A stretch of 39,125 nucleotides of DNA from Bacteroidota bacterium (GTDB lineage: Bacteria; Bacteroidota; Bacteroidia; B-17B0; Aurantibacillaceae). The DNA lies in the NCBI GenBank assembly GCA_003153315.1, contig PLYA01000099.1:1-39125 (forward strand), written 5' to 3'. A program made the translations under genes and the position numbers. This document shows, in pieces, positions 7,991-16,948 of this stretch (its first letter is position 1; each line of letters opens with the position of its first letter). A model generated the notes under the pieces. The model was not told the origin of the DNA and made no database searches. It saw only the letters and a list, made by a program, of their open reading frames with translations.

Positions 7991-8558
7991 GGTTTTCTTC
8001 GAACCTTATTTTTAAATTTCGTTTGCCGTTTTGTATATAACTCTTCACCTGATTTAAATCATAATTTGTCATTTCCACTATTTGTATGTAGCTTTTATCT
8101 TTTAAATAAAACAGCTCCACACAAATACGTTGCCCCTCATCCAAATCTGCCAATGCTTTTTCAAGCAAAGCATATTTTTCTTCGCGCTTATTAGCTTGTT
8201 GATGTATGTCTTCATTGTTTTCCATAAAAACCTTCACATCTTTTTCATATTCAATGGCACGTTTTAAATTACTCTTTGCCGAACGAAGCTGCATCAAACA
8301 AACATTTTTACTATAGGTAAAAAGCCAGCTTTTAAAATATTCTACCCGGTGTTTTTTTAAATCATCAAACAGCTTGGTAAAAATATTTATGCTGGTATCA
8401 TAAGCCTGATCCTGGTCTTTATAATATTTCATACACAAACCAAATACCAGATGAGAGTATCGCTTATATAACACACCCACAAAATACTTGTTGCCGGTTT
8501 GCCTGTAATTATCAAGTAACTCGGTATCGCTTAGTTCTTTATGAAGATTGGCTTTCAA
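7968..8558 (-). CDS. ECF RNA polymerase sigma factor (second)
   Basis: A 196-residue sigma-70-family protein. Region 2 includes YFVGVLYKRYSHLVFGLCMKYYKDQDQAYDTSINIF and SWLFTYSKNVCLMQLRS; region 4 includes LDEGQRICVELFYLKDKSYIQI and the helix DLNQVKSYIQNGKRNLKIR. The reading frame opens with TTG (8556-8558) and no ATG occurs before region 2, so a TTG (or the ATT just before it) start is likely, which would lower translation. It is co-transcribed with the overlapping TonB-domain membrane gene and is divergent from the DUF4139 gene at 8642; the 83-bp gap holds both promoters. No TGTAAC-type box was seen there, so it appears not to use the same promoter class as the sigma at 3592. Confidence 0.87.
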   Translation of the reverse strand: MKANLHKELSDTELLDNYRQTGNKYFVGVLYKRYSHLVFGLCMKYYKDQDQAYDTSINIFTKLFDDLKKHRVEYFKSWLFTYSKNVCLMQLRSAKSNLKRAIEYEKDVKVFMENNEDIHQQANKREEKYALLEKALADLDEGQRICVELFYLKDKSYIQIVEMTNYDLNQVKSYIQNGKRNLKIRFEENHAGKGQA

Positions 8559-8641
8559 AATAGTTTGATAAATGTAGAAATTATTTATGGAATTTGCTTT
8601 TTACCTGCATCTCAATAGAAAACAATTAAAAAACATATCGT

Positions 8642-10333
8642 ATGAAAACTCAGCTGATAATACCCGTAATGATTTGTCTGTTCTTAAATGCTAAAGCAAC
8701 CGAAACCGAAAAGACAGTAAAAACAAAACCTGAAAAAGTAATTGTGTATAAGAACGGTGCACAAATTTTCAGACAAACACAAACCAACTTAGTAGCCGGA
8801 GAAAACAAACTGGTGTTCGAATGGCTTGAAGAAGGAGTTAGTGCTAACAGCATTCAGGTGGGGGGCAATGGTAATTTTATTATAACAGAAACAGAATATA
8901 CTGATAGGTTGCCTGATTTAGATAAGTTTAAAAATGCTGCCGATTTTAAATATGTTAAGCTAATTAAACAACTAAAAGATTCTTTGACTTTGATTGATTA
9001 CAAAACCGAAGAAATAAATTACAAAAAGGAAGTTCTAAATACCGAGAAAACGGTATTGCTTGGCTATCGTTTATTTAAAGGAGAAGCAAAGAAGGACTCG
9101 TTATCTTTTTTAAAAGACGGGATAAACTATTTGCAGGAAAAACTATCGGCTATCTATGCAGATTTACATATTCTTAAAAAAGAAGCCGAGCAGTTAAGTC
9201 TTATTAAACAAAATATACAAAAGAGAATGAATGGTATTAAAGATGATTTGGGAGAAGAAAATCTTTCGTCTGTTTACAAAACAAATCATCAGATTACAAT
9301 AAGCGTTTTATCTGATGTAGCTACTATGGCAAGTATTAACGTAAACTATTTTGTAAATACTGCCGGCTGGGAACCTATGTATGATTTACGAACCGAGGGC
9401 GTTGAATCGCTTGTAAGATTAACCTACAAGGGTATTGTTTACCAGCATACGAATGTGGATTGGAATGGAGTGAAACTTATTTTATCTACCGGAACACCGC
9501 AATGCAATTTAAGTGCGCCCGAACTTTATGCCTGGTACTTAGATGCTATAAAACCTAATTATTATCATGAGAAATATAAAACACTTTCAAAATCTGCTCC
9601 CGCACAGGGATATGGTGGATTAAGTGATAACTCATCTGCAACAAGAGGGGCTGCTTTTGAACAAAAAGAAGAAAAGGACATGGAAGCTGAGAATGCTTAT
9701 AATTATGTTACCACAAACGACCAGCAGGTGCAGGCAACTTTCGAAATTAAATTACCGTACAATATTGCATCTGATAATAAAAAACATACCGTAGCTGTTT
9801 TACAAAAAGATTTGGATACCAAGTATCTGTATAAAACAGTTCCTAAAGTTGATGTTACGGCTTATTTAATGGCTCATGTTACCGGTTGGGAAGACCTGAA
9901 TTTATTGCCAGGCAAAGCAAGCATATTTTATGCAGGTACTTACGTTGGACAAACCTATATAAACCCTGCTACCACTAATGATACACTTGATTTAACTTTA
10001 GGCAAGGATGATAATGTGGTAGTAAAACGCATCAAGCAAAAAGATAAAACCAAAGAGAAATTTTTAAACGATGATAAGATCTATTCTTTCGCGTATGAAA
10101 TAACCATGAAAAATGGCAACACCAAAAGCATAGAGATAGAAGTTAAAGACCAAATGCCTATTACGCATGGTAAAGAAGTGGTAATTACAAAAGATAATAT
10201 AGGCAATGCAGCGTATGAAGAATCAACCGGTATATTAACGTGGAGGCAAACCATTAAGGCAAAAGACAGCAAGCACATTAATTTTGCTTATACCATAAAA
10301 GCCCCTAAAGATGTGCCTGTTGCTGTTAGATAG
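8642..10333 (+). CDS. DUF4139 (MuiA-like) exported protein
   Basis: A 563-residue protein with an N-terminal signal peptide (1-19, ending FLNAKA-TE). Residues about 27-125 match the DUF4140 N-terminal beta domain (EKVIVYKNGAQIFRQ). Residues about 95-210 are a long Lys/Glu coiled coil. From about 215 to 560 comes the DUF4139 domain with VNYFVNTAGWEPMYDLR, NTDVDWNGVKLILSTG-like strand, YVGQTYI, DTLDLTLGKDD and a final KHINFAYTIKAP. The family was named from a mucoidy inhibitor A relation in bacteria and its biochemical role is not established; periplasmic or outer-membrane location is expected. A clear paralogue is at 29593. It is divergent from the second ECF sigma gene and is followed directly by a strong terminator. 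Confidence 0.88.
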   Translation: MKTQLIIPVMICLFLNAKATETEKTVKTKPEKVIVYKNGAQIFRQTQTNLVAGENKLVFEWLEEGVSANSIQVGGNGNFIITETEYTDRLPDLDKFKNAADFKYVKLIKQLKDSLTLIDYKTEEINYKKEVLNTEKTVLLGYRLFKGEAKKDSLSFLKDGINYLQEKLSAIYADLHILKKEAEQLSLIKQNIQKRMNGIKDDLGEENLSSVYKTNHQITISVLSDVATMASINVNYFVNTAGWEPMYDLRTEGVESLVRLTYKGIVYQHTNVDWNGVKLILSTGTPQCNLSAPELYAWYLDAIKPNYYHEKYKTLSKSAPAQGYGGLSDNSSATRGAAFEQKEEKDMEAENAYNYVTTNDQQVQATFEIKLPYNIASDNKKHTVAVLQKDLDTKYLYKTVPKVDVTAYLMAHVTGWEDLNLLPGKASIFYAGTYVGQTYINPATTNDTLDLTLGKDDNVVVKRIKQKDKTKEKFLNDDKIYSFAYEITMKNGNTKSIEIEVKDQMPITHGKEVVITKDNIGNAAYEESTGILTWRQTIKAKDSKHINFAYTIKAPKDVPVAVR

Positions 10334-10357
10334 AAAAAATACGGGTTAATTACATCA

Positions 10358-10387
10358 AGAAAACACTAACTAAAGTTAGTGTTTTCT
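10358..10387 (+). terminator. Strong intrinsic terminator
   Basis: A perfect 13-bp stem, AGAAAACACTAAC (10358-10370), loop TAAA, and its complement (10375-10387), 24 nt after the DUF4139 stop. The right arm ends in GTTTTCT. Confidence 0.8.
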
Positions 10388-10647
10388 ATTATAAACTTTA
10401 TGAGTTACTTTCTATAGGTAAAATACCTCTTTTTCACATGGTAATAAAGGGTACAAATAGGTATTTTTCTATTGCCTATGTCGTTTTATTTACAATATGG
10501 GGCGGCTCCCATGTTAACTTATTGTTAAGCTAAAAAACACCCGTTTATAAAAATCCGGATTTTTTTATTCAAATTTTTATTTCGCATGTATAATTTTAAG
10601 GTAATCATTTGTTAAATTGTATTACTTTTAAATCAAAATTACCCCCT
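10388..10647. other. Leader region of the A2M gene with 16-bp palindrome
   Basis: No gene is seen. The stretch holds a small hairpin AGGTA-AAA-TACCT (about 10418-10430), a TTAAC/GTTAA hairpin near 10514, and a perfect 16-base palindrome AAAAATCCGGATTTTT at 10549-10564, followed by more T. The palindrome could be an operator or a terminator-like attenuator before the A2M start. No clear TAnnTTTG promoter was found. Confidence 0.4.
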
Positions 10648-13600
10648 ATGTTTTTAACCCGTATTAAATGGATGGCTGTTGGCGCAGCTGTGGTGGTGCT
10701 TGGCACCTGGCTTTTTAACTCTAAAGATGTGCTGAAAAAGCTTACAGGCAGCAGCAAATATGGTATAGAGCAAAACAAAATAAACCCCGAGTTTGCCCAG
10801 TATATATCGGCTTTCACCACAGGATATATTTCTTCGGGCTCTACAGTGAAAATAAAATTTGCATCGGAGTTGCAACAAACAGTTGAGCTTAACACACCCG
10901 TTGCAGAAAAATTATTTTCTTTCGAACCCGAAATTGCAGGCGATGCCTATTGGGTAGACGGGCAAACCATTGAGTTCAGGCCCAAAGAGCGTATGCCGGC
11001 AGGACAACTGTACAAAGCATCTTTTCATTTAAAAAAACTGCTGGAAGTAAAAGATGATTTAAAGAAATTCGATTTTCTTTTTCAGATAGTAAAACAATCT
11101 GCCCGCTTAGAGGTTACAAACATCAAGTGTTATAACAATTCCGATTTTAGTTATTACCGTGTAAGCGGCGTAATTTCTACAGCCGATTATGTAGAAGCTG
11201 ATAAGCTTGAAAAGATACTGAATGTAAAATACGGCTCTAAAGTAAGCAATGTAAAATGGATTCATAACGAAAAGCAAACCGTACATAAATTTTATATTGA
11301 TAGTATTGAGCGCGGCACCTTGATGTCTTCCAAGCTAAATATCAGTTGGGATGCAAAACCCATTGGTGCTGAATATACTGGCAGTCTTGATTTTGATATT
11401 CCTGCCAAAAAGAAATTTACCTTACTGGATGTGAAGGTGGTAAATGACAACGAACAGCATGTGCAAATAACATTCTCTAATCCACTGGAGTCTTCACAAT
11501 CTATGGAAAGCTTCATTCGTTTGGGGAATTTAAAAGATATGAAATTCATTATAGATAATAATCAGGTGTTGCTGTATCCTAACAACATCAAAGAGGGTTC
11601 GTATAAACTAACTATTGATGAATGGATAAAAGATGGCAAAGGACAAAGCCTTGGCAATACCTCCGAACACAACGTTGTGTTTGATGCTATTAAACCTGCG
11701 GTAAGACTGGTAGGCAAAGGCGTTATACTTCCGTCATCAAGTAACTTAACCATGCCTTTTGAAGCTGTTAACTTACGCTCGGTTGATGTGCGCATTACAA
11801 GAATTTATGAAAACAACATCTTGCAATTTCTTCAAACAAACGATTTGAATGGAGAAGGTGAGTTAGCACGTGTAGGTAAAAAAGTAATTGATAAAACTAT
11901 CAACCTGGGTATTACCAATCCCGCCGATTATAGTTGCTGGAAAAAATTCTCCCTTGATTTAAATAGTTTAATCAAGACAGAACCAGGCGCTATTTATCAC
12001 ATTACCTTAAGCTTTAAAAAAGCTTACTCTACCTATCCATGTGCCGGCAATTCAAATGATGATAAGGCTGAGATGGAGCAACTGAAAGAACAACAGGAAG
12101 AAACCAACGAGTTTTCTTACAGCTACTATTACAACGATTATTATGACTACAGCGAAGAAGGAGAAGATAATTACGATTGGAAAGAACGCGAAAATCCCTG
12201 CAACTCTGCCTACTACAGAAATTCGTATGAAAGAAGTGTATCGCGCAACTTACTTGCGTCCGATTTGGGACTGACTGTTAAGAAAGGCAATGATGGAAGT
12301 TTTTTTGTTGCCGCTACTAATTTAGTTAGTACCGACCCAATGGGCAGTACAAGCATAGAGATGTATGATTACCAACAGCAACTCATTACGTCTGCACAAA
12401 CCAATTCAGACGGACAAACCTTTATTACTCCTACGCGCAAGCCTTATTTTATTATTGCCAAAAATAAAGATCACCGTGCTTATGTGAAGTTAGATGAAGG
12501 CTCTACGCTTTCACTTAGTATGTATGATGTGGCAGGCGATGCCGTGCAAAAAGGTTTGAAAGGATTTATTTACGGAGAGCGTGGTGTATGGCGCCCGGGC
12601 GATACCATGTTCCTTACATTTATATTGGAAGACAAACTAAAATCACTGCCCATCAACCATCCTGTTATGTTTGAGTTGTATAACCCACAAGGACAATTAT
12701 TCCGCAAGCAATTATCTGCTAAAGGCGTTGAGGGCTTCTACAACTTTACAACTATAACCGATAAGAATGCACCAACCGGTAACTGGAATGCGCAGGTTAA
12801 AGTTGGCTCGGTTGTGTTTAATAAAAACATACGTATAGAAACCATAATGCCTAACCGCTTAAAAATAAATGTAAGCGTAGGAGATAATCAACTCATTAAA
12901 GGCGATGAAAATATTACGTTGCATGCGGCTTGGCTCACAGGTGCCATTGCGCATAACCTGCCTGCAACAGTAGCGGTGGCGCTTTCTGCTACACAAACAC
13001 AATTTGCCAAATACAAGGATTATAATTTTGATGATCCTACTGTTCGTTTTGAATCAGAGAGTATAAACTTATTCGATGGAAAGATTAATGATAACGGTGA
13101 TGCAAATTTCCCTTGCGCCATAAAAACAAAAACTAATGCAGCAGGTATGCTTAAAGCAAACTTTGCTACGCGTGTGTATGAGCAGGGCGGCGCTTTTAGT
13201 GTAGATAGATTTTCCATTAATTATTCTCCGTACGACTTTTATACCGGTATTCGTTTGCCAAGTGGAGAGGCCAACACAGGCATATTGTATACCAATAAAG
13301 ATAATGTGATTAGTGTGGCAACGGTTGATTATAAAGGCAATCCGGTTTCGCGCAGTAAGATGCGTATGGAAGTGTATAAATTAGAGTGGCGCTGGTGGTG
13401 GGAACAATATCATGACGAGTTGGCTAACTACAGCATGGATGATTACCACAAGCCGGTTAAGGTAGAAGAGTTTTCTACCAGTGGCGGCACGGCAAAACTT
13501 ACTCTGAATATTAAGGAAGAAGATTGGGGCAGGTATTTAATCCGTATTATAGATGTGGATGGCGGACACTCAACTTCTGCCACAACTTATTTCGATTGGT

Positions 13601-16275
13601 CTAACTGGATGGAGCGCCAGGGTGGCGATAATAAAGTAATTGCCAGCATGCTGCACTTCACAACCGATAAACCTTCTTACAAAACAGATGAAGAAGTAAA
13701 AGTTACCATTCCTTCTCCGCAAGGCGGAAGAGCTTTGGTAACCATTGAAACCGGAAGTCGTGTATTGCAGGCACATTGGTTAGAAACCGAAAAAGGAAAT
13801 ACGGTGTTTAAGTTTAAAGTAACGCCTGAGATGGCTCCTAACATTTATGTTCATGTATCTTTAATTCAGCCACACGCGCAAACCAAGAATGATTTACCCA
13901 TTCGCTTGTATGGTGTGGTTCCCGTAATTATTGATGACCCCGAAACGCATTTGCGTCCTACCATAAACATGCCTGCAACGCTTGTACCTGAAGGTGTGGC
14001 AAGTATTACCGTTGGAGAAGAGAATGACAAGGAAATGGTGTATACATTGGCGGTAGTAGATGAAGGTTTATTGGATATCACCCGTTTTAAAACCCCTGAC
14101 CCTTGGTCTAACTTTTATGCACGCGAAGCCTTAGGTGTAAAAACCTGGGATGTGTTTGATTATGTAATTGGTGCCTACGGCGGAGAGCTGGAAAGAATTT
14201 TAAGTATAGGTGGAGATGGCAGCGAGCTTAGCAAAGATGGCGCAAAAGCCAATCGATTTAAACCTATGGTTAGGTTCTTCGGTCCTTATCATATTAAAAA
14301 GGGAGAAAAGAAAACAACCACTTTTAAAATGCCTATGTATGTAGGTTCTGTAAGAACTATGGTCATTGCAGGTTATAACGCCGCTTATGGTGCAGCAGAA
14401 AAAACCACGCCTGTAAAAGCCCCGTTAATGATACTGGGAACCTTACCACGTGTGTTAAGTACCGATGAAGAAGTGAAACTCCCGGTTTCTGTTTTTGGCG
14501 GAGATAAGAACATAGGTGCTGTAACCGTTAAGGTTGAAAGCAACAGCTACGTGCAGGTTGTGGGCGAAACGGCTAAAACAACTTCCATAAATAAAAACGA
14601 TGAAAAACTGGTAAGCTTCGACTTAAAAGTAAAACGTCAGATAGGAATTGCTAAAGTAAAGATAACTGCTTCGGGCGGTGGCGTACAAACATCCTATGAG
14701 ATGGAACTGGATGTTCGAAACCCTAATCCATTCCAAACTGATGCGAAGGATTTTTATGTAGAGGCAGGAAAAGAATTACAAAATAATTATACGGCTCTTG
14801 GTATTACCGGAACCAACAGTGGCGTGATAGAACTATCTACCATCCCACCTGTTAATCTGGATGAACGCTTGCATTACCTGATTGCGTATCCGCATGGTTG
14901 TGTAGAGCAAACTACATCTGCCGCATTTGCGCAATTATACCTGGATGAAATTATTTCTTTGCCCGAAAGTAAAAAGGCAGCTACAGAAACCAACATTAAA
15001 GCAGGTATCAGCATGCTGCGTAAGTTTCAGTTAAATACAGGCGGACTTTCTTATTGGCCAGGTGCTAATGATGTGAATGATTGGGGAACAACCTATGCAG
15101 GTCATTTTATGATAGCTGCCGAGAAGAAAGGTTATACACTGCCCGCAGGCTTTAAACAACAATGGATCAAGTATCAGCAGAATGCAGCCTTTAACTGGGA
15201 ACCTGCACGAGCCAATTATTTTAACGATGATATTATACAAGCTTATCGTTTATATACTTTGGCGTTGGCTAACCAACCTGCCATGAGTGCCATGAACCGT
15301 TTGCGTGAGTTTAAAAACTTATCGGTGCAGGCACGGTGGCGCTTAGCGGCTGCTTATGCCATTGCCGGACAAGAAGATGAAGCAGAGAAGTTGATTAATA
15401 ACACTAGCTACCAAATTGCTCCTTACCAGATAAACTACTACACCTTTGGTTCAGCCGAGCGCGATGAGGCTATGATACTGGAAACGGTTTGTTTGCTCAA
15501 CAAAAAACAAATTGCATTTAATTCCATTAAAGAAGTGGCAAGTTCTTTATCATCCAAAGCATGGATGAGTACACAATCTACCGCCTACTCATTAATAGCG
15601 GTATCTGCCTTTATTAAAAAATTTGGCGGGGCATCTGCCATGCAGGCCGAGTGTTTAGTTAACGGAAAGAAAGCCGATATAAAAGGCAACAGCGCACTCA
15701 CACAAATTCCGTTAGATTTCAAATCATCATCCGGAAACTTTAGCATTAAGAATAATGGCAAGGGTGTGTTATATGTGCGGGTTATCAATCGCGGTAAACC
15801 TGCCATAGGCGAAGAAACCGAGTCTTCGCAAAACCTAAGTGCTACCGTTACATATAGGAATTTAGCCGGAGCAGAAATAAACCCAAGCGAGTTGCAACAA
15901 GGTACCGATTTTATGATGGAAGTGGTGGTTAAGAACCCGGGTATGCAGGGCAATTATAAGAACATGGCGCTCATCTCTTACATACCTTCGGGTTGGGAAA
16001 TTCATAACACCCGTTTGGATGAGAACGAATCTACTTTAAAGAATTCTGCTTATACTTATCAGGATATCAGAGATGACCGTGTGTTTACCTATTTTGATTT
16101 GAATGCTAACGAGAGTAAGAAGTTTACCCTGCTGCTTAACTCAAGTTATGCGGGTAAGTATTACCTGCCGGGTGCCAATATAGAAGCCATGTATGATAAC
16201 AGTGTGTATGCCCGCAAAAAAGGACAATGGATAAAAGTGGTGAAACAAACTGAGCAAAACGTTGTAGGGAAATAA
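10648..16275 (+). CDS. Bacterial alpha-2-macroglobulin (YfhM/YfaS-like), thioester form
   Basis: A 1875-residue giant envelope protein. Residues about 5-24 (KWMAVGAAVVVLGTWLF) form a signal anchor. Successive MG beta domains follow, including the MG2-type region around 625-720 (GFIYGERGVWRPGDTMFLTF) and the A2M core around 1050-1400 (AVVDEGLLDITRFKTPDPW; MVIAGYNAAYG). The thioester motif is intact: YPHGCVEQTTS with Cys1418, Glu1420, Gln1421, followed by the alpha-alpha thioester domain (TGGLSYWPGANDVNDWGTTYAGHFM). The thioester lets the protein trap proteases covalently. A strongly Tyr/Asp-rich insert lies near residues 490-520. I start at ATG 10648, not the in-frame TTG 39 bases earlier, because the anchor then sits at the N-terminus. 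Bacterial A2M genes commonly sit beside PBP1C, which here is 2.5 kb downstream. Confidence 0.95.
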   Translation: MFLTRIKWMAVGAAVVVLGTWLFNSKDVLKKLTGSSKYGIEQNKINPEFAQYISAFTTGYISSGSTVKIKFASELQQTVELNTPVAEKLFSFEPEIAGDAYWVDGQTIEFRPKERMPAGQLYKASFHLKKLLEVKDDLKKFDFLFQIVKQSARLEVTNIKCYNNSDFSYYRVSGVISTADYVEADKLEKILNVKYGSKVSNVKWIHNEKQTVHKFYIDSIERGTLMSSKLNISWDAKPIGAEYTGSLDFDIPAKKKFTLLDVKVVNDNEQHVQITFSNPLESSQSMESFIRLGNLKDMKFIIDNNQVLLYPNNIKEGSYKLTIDEWIKDGKGQSLGNTSEHNVVFDAIKPAVRLVGKGVILPSSSNLTMPFEAVNLRSVDVRITRIYENNILQFLQTNDLNGEGELARVGKKVIDKTINLGITNPADYSCWKKFSLDLNSLIKTEPGAIYHITLSFKKAYSTYPCAGNSNDDKAEMEQLKEQQEETNEFSYSYYYNDYYDYSEEGEDNYDWKERENPCNSAYYRNSYERSVSRNLLASDLGLTVKKGNDGSFFVAATNLVSTDPMGSTSIEMYDYQQQLITSAQTNSDGQTFITPTRKPYFIIAKNKDHRAYVKLDEGSTLSLSMYDVAGDAVQKGLKGFIYGERGVWRPGDTMFLTFILEDKLKSLPINHPVMFELYNPQGQLFRKQLSAKGVEGFYNFTTITDKNAPTGNWNAQVKVGSVVFNKNIRIETIMPNRLKINVSVGDNQLIKGDENITLHAAWLTGAIAHNLPATVAVALSATQTQFAKYKDYNFDDPTVRFESESINLFDGKINDNGDANFPCAIKTKTNAAGMLKANFATRVYEQGGAFSVDRFSINYSPYDFYTGIRLPSGEANTGILYTNKDNVISVATVDYKGNPVSRSKMRMEVYKLEWRWWWEQYHDELANYSMDDYHKPVKVEEFSTSGGTAKLTLNIKEEDWGRYLIRIIDVDGGHSTSATTYFDWSNWMERQGGDNKVIASMLHFTTDKPSYKTDEEVKVTIPSPQGGRALVTIETGSRVLQAHWLETEKGNTVFKFKVTPEMAPNIYVHVSLIQPHAQTKNDLPIRLYGVVPVIIDDPETHLRPTINMPATLVPEGVASITVGEENDKEMVYTLAVVDEGLLDITRFKTPDPWSNFYAREALGVKTWDVFDYVIGAYGGELERILSIGGDGSELSKDGAKANRFKPMVRFFGPYHIKKGEKKTTTFKMPMYVGSVRTMVIAGYNAAYGAAEKTTPVKAPLMILGTLPRVLSTDEEVKLPVSVFGGDKNIGAVTVKVESNSYVQVVGETAKTTSINKNDEKLVSFDLKVKRQIGIAKVKITASGGGVQTSYEMELDVRNPNPFQTDAKDFYVEAGKELQNNYTALGITGTNSGVIELSTIPPVNLDERLHYLIAYPHGCVEQTTSAAFAQLYLDEIISLPESKKAATETNIKAGISMLRKFQLNTGGLSYWPGANDVNDWGTTYAGHFMIAAEKKGYTLPAGFKQQWIKYQQNAAFNWEPARANYFNDDIIQAYRLYTLALANQPAMSAMNRLREFKNLSVQARWRLAAAYAIAGQEDEAEKLINNTSYQIAPYQINYYTFGSAERDEAMILETVCLLNKKQIAFNSIKEVASSLSSKAWMSTQSTAYSLIAVSAFIKKFGGASAMQAECLVNGKKADIKGNSALTQIPLDFKSSSGNFSIKNNGKGVLYVRVINRGKPAIGEETESSQNLSATVTYRNLAGAEINPSELQQGTDFMMEVVVKNPGMQGNYKNMALISYIPSGWEIHNTRLDENESTLKNSAYTYQDIRDDRVFTYFDLNANESKKFTLLLNSSYAGKYYLPGANIEAMYDNSVYARKKGQWIKVVKQTEQNVVGK

Positions 16276-16294
16276 GGGAAGCCAATTTGTATAA

Positions 16295-16306
16295 GGGCGT
16301 TCCGGC
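16295..16306 (+). repeat. Partial GGGCGTTCCGGC element
   Basis: The 12-base head GGGCGTTCCGGC is identical to the head of the complete element at 16876. Here the rest of the element is missing and the DUF2442 stop codon begins six bases later. It lies 19 nt after the A2M stop, at the left edge of the accessory stretch. Confidence 0.6.
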
Positions 16307-16312
16307 AGATTA

Positions 16313-16552
16313 CTAATCAGCCTTTCTGCTCTCTAGATATAAAGTATCGGGGCAAATATCTAAACCGTTTTGCCAAGCAACGGTTCCTAATTCTGCTTTG
16401 GCAGTTTTAAATAGATTAAGGTCTTTCAATTCGCTAAACAGTCCAAAATTAAGATAAGGCTTTACATCAAAGTACTTCTTCTCGTTATTGCTAAAAACAA
16501 TTTCTAGTAAATAATCCTGAGTTGGATGTACCGATTGCACTCTTGGGTTCAT
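16313..16552 (-). CDS. DUF2442-family small protein
   Basis: A 79-residue protein matching DUF2442 (PF10387): VQSVHPTQDYLLEIVFSNNE, then a D-x-KPYL strand (FDVKPYLNFGLFSELKD) and a C-terminal TVAWQNGLDICPDTLYLES. These residues are the recurring ones of the family. It starts 3 nt after the stop of the DUF4160 gene, forming a tight two-gene unit. DUF2442 and DUF4160 genes are often found paired; a toxin-antitoxin-like or regulatory role has been suggested for such small pairs, but I know of no settled function. Cytosolic. Confidence 0.85.
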   Translation of the reverse strand: MNPRVQSVHPTQDYLLEIVFSNNEKKYFDVKPYLNFGLFSELKDLNLFKTAKAELGTVAWQNGLDICPDTLYLESRKAD

Positions 16553-16555
16553 GGT

Positions 16556-16825
16556 TTATTTTAATGGGTCTATACTAAATATTTTTTGTCCGCTTACTGC
16601 AAGTTGCCAGTCTGCCATTAGTTCATCTTTATGCAGTTCTATCCATGCTTCCACCAACTTACTTTTACCACTTGGCAGGCTACCTTCTAATAAAACACCA
16701 TCCGGAATCCTGAATATTCCTTCCTCATCCTGATATCTTATATGAATATGAGGAAAGTTATGTTGTTTATTATCCAAATAGTACATAGATACTATTAAGC
16801 CATAAAACATTGATATAACAGGCAT
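16556..16825 (-). CDS. DUF4160-family small protein
   Basis: An 89-residue protein matching DUF4160 (PF13711). The diagnostic part is HNFPHIHIRYQDEEGIF at about 22-38, preceded by the N-terminal MPVISMFYGLIVSMYY strand and followed by a helix LVEAWIELHKDELMADWQLAV. The His-rich PHIHI motif could bind metal or form an active site, but this is untested to my knowledge. It is the first gene of a two-gene unit with DUF2442. A -7-like box lies 21 nt upstream. The pair is one module of the insert between the A2M and PBP1C genes. Confidence 0.85.
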   Translation of the reverse strand: MPVISMFYGLIVSMYYLDNKQHNFPHIHIRYQDEEGIFRIPDGVLLEGSLPSGKSKLVEAWIELHKDELMADWQLAVSGQKIFSIDPLK

Positions 16826-16845
16826 CCTTTATTTAATTTATAATG

Positions 16846-16853
16846 CAAATATA
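16846..16853 (-). promoter_or_regulatory. Putative -7 element for DUF4160/DUF2442
   Basis: On the minus strand this reads TATATTTG, matching TAnnTTTG, 21 bases before the DUF4160 start. No TTG at 17-23 nt upstream was found, so only half of the promoter is supported. Confidence 0.4.
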
Positions 16854-16875
16854 CAAAATATAAAATTACTCTTTT

Positions 16876-16944
16876 GGGCGTTCCGGCGGTTTACCGCCGG
16901 CGGGCTTTACGCGCTGCATGGCAGCTTGCTGCAATCCCTAACGC
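16876..16944 (+). repeat. Complete hairpin repeat element, GGGCGTT...AACGC
   Basis: A 69-bp element starting GGGCGTTCCGGC and ending CAATCCCTAACGC. It contains a perfect 7-bp stem CCGGCGG-TTTA-CCGCCGG (16883-16900), the block CGGGCTTT, and a second stem region around CTGC/GCAG (16914-16932). A related copy on the opposite strand is at 18681-18766. The paired changes in the first stem between copies suggest the fold is what is kept. It separates the DUF4160/DUF2442 pair from the nuclease gene, whose stop is at 16949. I recall elements of this general type as common dispersed repeats in Bacteroidota. Confidence 0.75.
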
Positions 16945-16948
16945 GAAC

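Noticed and set aside
15585-15953. 122-aa minus-strand frame inside the A2M gene
   Set aside because: Antisense to a well-conserved coding region, no promoter, no family resemblance.
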